Shown here in pieces: positions 61,929-64,000 of a stretch of 64,000 nucleotides of DNA. Position 1 is the first letter of the stretch. Every line of letters starts with the position of its first letter. The position numbers and the translations under genes were made by a program. Source of the DNA: Colwellia sp. (GTDB lineage Bacteria; Pseudomonadota; Gammaproteobacteria; Enterobacterales; Alteromonadaceae); assembly GCA_013215295.1 (NCBI GenBank), contig JABSOZ010000007.1, positions 186,001-250,000 of the forward strand, in the 5' to 3' direction. Below the pieces are notes generated by a model. The model made no database searches and was not told where the DNA came from. It saw nothing but the letters and a program-made list of their open reading frames with translations.

Positions 61929-62765
61929 TTATCGCTCTGGTTCACCGGCAAACTTTTGAATGATGGGTAACTGCTTTACTATCGATTTACTTACTATTGA
62001 GGGAAATAATGCGTTAATTCGAACAAAAAGTTTTTCAGGCCAACCGATATAACGCTCGGTTTTATTTTGTTCAATTAATGCTAGTAACTCCATAGCGACA
62101 TGCTCAGGTAAATCTGTAGCGGTATTAAGTGCAGTATTTAATTGCTCAATTTTTTTACTGATTAAATTTGTTTTTGTTGCTCTAGGCGATAAATATTTCA
62201 CTGTCACATTCGTGTCGGCTAGTTCTCGAGACAAGGTCTGACTAAAGCCTCGTAGAGCAAATTTACTTGCACAATAAGCAGAATAACCAGGAAAACCAAT
62301 ACTGCCAAATGTTGAGCCAATATTAATTATTTGCGCTGAACTTTGCTTTAAAAGCATCGGCAAAAGTGCTTGAGTTAATTGCATAGGTGCGATGGTATTG
62401 GTAGTTAATATACGGTTTATTTCACTTTCGGTTGTCTGTTCAAGCAAAGACAACTGACTGATACCGGCATTATTAATCAATAAATTAATATCAAATACCA
62501 GTGTTGCTAAGTAGGCAATTAATGCTTGGCGTTGCGCTGAATCGACGAGATCTATGGCAAAGATTTCAACCTTATTAGTAGCACTAATATTCGATGTTAA
62601 TAGTTCAGCTTTCAGTTCATGCAATTTATGACGGTCTCGGCCAATTAAAAGTAAATTAGCGCCGTTAGCAAATAATAGTCGACTGAAAGCTTTACCCATG
62701 CCACCTGTAGCGCCTGTTAATAATACATTACTGTTTGTCATTTTTTTTGATGATTGATTTTTCAT
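61929..62765 (-). CDS. Short-chain dehydrogenase/reductase (SDR) in the ligase-dioxygenase operon
   Basis: This 278-residue classical SDR has TGATGGMGKAFSRLL at about residues 18-32, LLIGRDRHKL (arginine suggesting NADP), NNAGISQLSLL near 95, catalytic serine in INIGSTFGSIG, and YCASKFAL. The ATG has AAAGG 8 bases upstream. The length and C-terminal AMELLALIEQNKTERYIGWPEKLFVRINALFPS resemble lipid-related SDRs that reduce or oxidise acyl chains, but specificity is not predictable. It follows the dioxygenase by 70 bases on the same strand. Confidence 0.92.
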   Translation of the reverse strand: MKNQSSKKMTNSNVLLTGATGGMGKAFSRLLFANGANLLLIGRDRHKLHELKAELLTSNISATNKVEIFAIDLVDSAQRQALIAYLATLVFDINLLINNAGISQLSLLEQTTESEINRILTTNTIAPMQLTQALLPMLLKQSSAQIINIGSTFGSIGFPGYSAYCASKFALRGFSQTLSRELADTNVTVKYLSPRATKTNLISKKIEQLNTALNTATDLPEHVAMELLALIEQNKTERYIGWPEKLFVRINALFPSIVSKSIVKQLPIIQKFAGEPER

Positions 62766-62835
62766 GTGAATAACCTTTAATACTTGAATTAAAATAAGAC
62801 GAAACTAAACCTACAGGTGATAGTTTGATGAACGA

Positions 62836-63702
62836 TTAAGTACCCATCGCAATAAATAGCTGTCGGTCAGCAAGTTCACCTTGTATTGCTCTTCGGCCAT
62901 GCATTACCCGTTTGTTATCAATAAGTACTACATCGCCATCTTGCCAATTGATTTCATGGGTATATTTTTCTGCTAAATCAGATGTTTGTTTTATCATTAA
63001 GTCAGTTATTTTTTCTCCATCGAGAAAAGTATAACTGGGCTTTTCGTAGTTAAATGAAGGGCCAAGTATGGCATTGGCGAAAGCTATTTCACTCAACTGC
63101 TCCGCACGTTCATCAACTAAACAAGGCTGAATGTCTAGCTCATAGTCTAAACTTCCATCACTATTAATGGTGCCACGCTGATTTGGATTTACCGCGATAA
63201 AGTCTGCTAAATGTTTTTCGTTAACTTCACTGTCTGAGTTTACGTTTGGATGCTGAGTTGCAACATATTTACGCCATAAATGTGCTGGTAATTGTCTAGA
63301 CACTGTTACTCTTTGCTGCCATTTTTGTTGTAATTGTTCAGGCATATTGTTAAATAACATTCGGCCATCGCATATCGTGGTCTGCGAGCCAGATTCTGCA
63401 CTTTTTGCGCTATAAAACCCGACATATTTTGGTGGGAAAGGTGTATTACCATTTTCTATGTGTAAGCCAATAGGGTCTTTACCCGCATTTACTGTCTGGC
63501 TAGATTTGTCTGCGAACTCACGTGCAGGGTCAAATGTTAGCTCGATACAAAACTGTTTTAACAATTCACTAAACTTTGACAAGTTTGCATCAAAACCACG
63601 TAATAATACCCAACCGCTATCGTTTAATGTCTGTTTTATTTGGCTAATAACGTCAATATCATTGAGTGCCGAATTATTGGTAGACGAAATAATATTTTTC
63701 AT
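62836..63702 (-). CDS. TauD/TfdA-family iron(II)/2-oxoglutarate-dependent dioxygenase
   Basis: This 288-residue non-haem iron dioxygenase shows SGWVLLRGFDANLSKF at the start and a proximal metal motif LHIENGNTPFPPKYVGFY, an H-x-E in place of the H-x-D of TauD. The distal histidine is in DGDVVLIDNKRVMHGRRAI, with the 2-oxoglutarate-binding arginine following (GRR). H-x-E variants are known among clavaminate-synthase-like relatives. AGGA lies 8 bases before the ATG. It probably hydroxylates, desaturates or otherwise oxidises an activated acyl or amino-acid substrate supplied by the ligase upstream. Confidence 0.88.
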   Translation of the reverse strand: MKNIISSTNNSALNDIDVISQIKQTLNDSGWVLLRGFDANLSKFSELLKQFCIELTFDPAREFADKSSQTVNAGKDPIGLHIENGNTPFPPKYVGFYSAKSAESGSQTTICDGRMLFNNMPEQLQQKWQQRVTVSRQLPAHLWRKYVATQHPNVNSDSEVNEKHLADFIAVNPNQRGTINSDGSLDYELDIQPCLVDERAEQLSEIAFANAILGPSFNYEKPSYTFLDGEKITDLMIKQTSDLAEKYTHEINWQDGDVVLIDNKRVMHGRRAIQGELADRQLFIAMGT

Positions 63703-63757
63703 AAAAATGTCCTAAAAGTAATGTTAATCGCATTGGAAAAGAGTAAATATTGTTAGG

Positions 63758-64000
63758 TTATGAATAAAGTGCAGCAAGTTTGTCTTCATACATCTGTTCA
63801 ATATTGTTTCTTTTTAGTCGTCCGTTATTTGTGAGGGTATTACTTTGGGTATTGAAAGGAGTATCGGCGATCAACCAATGATGAATCTGCGCATAATCGG
63901 GTAAATATTTATTGCACTCTTCAATAGCATTTTTCACCGCAAGATCATTGTTATTGCTGGCGACTACTATCGCAGATAGTGCAGGGCGCGCTTCACCAAA
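63758..64000 (-). CDS. Acyl-CoA/acyl-adenylate synthetase (AMP-binding), C-terminal fragment
   Basis: The frame is open from the window edge (base 64000) to TAA at 63758, showing the last 80 residues. FGEARPALSAIVVAS begins a C-terminal AMP-binding domain, PDYAQIHHWLIADTPFN continues it, and TNNGRLKRNNIEQMY is the end motif with the catalytic lysine-type NGRLKR typical of long-chain fatty-acid-CoA ligases. The family would adenylate a carboxylic acid. It is the first visible gene of the leftward series, 55 bases before the dioxygenase. The rest of the gene and its substrate class lie outside the window. Confidence 0.82.
   Translation of the reverse strand, partial: FGEARPALSAIVVASNNNDLAVKNAIEECNKYLPDYAQIHHWLIADTPFNTQSNTLTNNGRLKRNNIEQMYEDKLAALYS

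Noticed and set aside
1-64000. CRISPR array, prophage or integron
   Set aside because: No regularly spaced direct repeats, phage structural genes, integrase or attC-like series were found.

Overview
The window reads as chromosomal DNA of a cold-water marine gammaproteobacterium of the Alteromonadales, closest in flavour to Colwellia or Thalassotalea. This is inferred from the AT-rich sequence, the large NAD-dependent glutamate dehydrogenase, and gene neighbourhoods shared with enteric bacteria (rcsF-trmO, metG/apbC, tesA/ybbA-ybbP). No phage, transposase, CRISPR array or rRNA operon was seen.

Layout, left half. 1-5665 is an envelope-type cluster: the end of a DUF1302 protein, a DUF1329 protein, a YCF48-like propeller and an RND/MMPL exporter. 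5976-16324 holds housekeeping genes (gdh, pyrD, a DMT transporter, an FKBP isomerase) and a GGDEF/EAL protein. 16314-24802 holds trmO, rcsF, an unusual symporter fused to a solute-binding domain, metG, apbC, dcd and yvcK. A stable-RNA locus follows (tRNA-Ala-GGC and two identical tRNA-Glu-TTC genes) behind a near-consensus promoter. 26003-31550 is the kefC-like/tesA block divergent from ybbA-ybbP, with overlapping start codons. 31710-42108 is a mosaic of single genes: an AI-2E-type protein, DUF2947, a 55-residue small protein, a degenerate HD-GYP protein, an SDR, a small outer-membrane barrel, an amidohydrolase, a CadC-like TPR regulator and a serine hydrolase.

Right half. 42363-55795 looks like one regulatory and export unit. 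A sensor kinase and a sigma-54 activator are transcribed leftward. Divergent from them is an operon of a membrane-fusion protein, two ABC ATPases and three FtsX/MacB-type permeases. The intergenic region carries a good -24/-12 sigma-54 promoter with palindromes upstream. The two ATPases are almost identical while the permeases have diverged, and the third permease is preceded only by a decayed, internally deleted ATPase remnant.

56144-64000 holds a thermostable-hemolysin-family protein and a TPR protein. On the opposite strand is a co-oriented series reading acyl-adenylating enzyme (cut by the window edge), TauD-type dioxygenase, SDR, OmpR-type regulator, sensor kinase and LCMT-type methyltransferase. 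This looks like a small, self-regulated biosynthetic locus of unknown product and, with the ABC array, is the best candidate for something undescribed.

Coordinates of short sites were counted by eye and may be off by a base or two.
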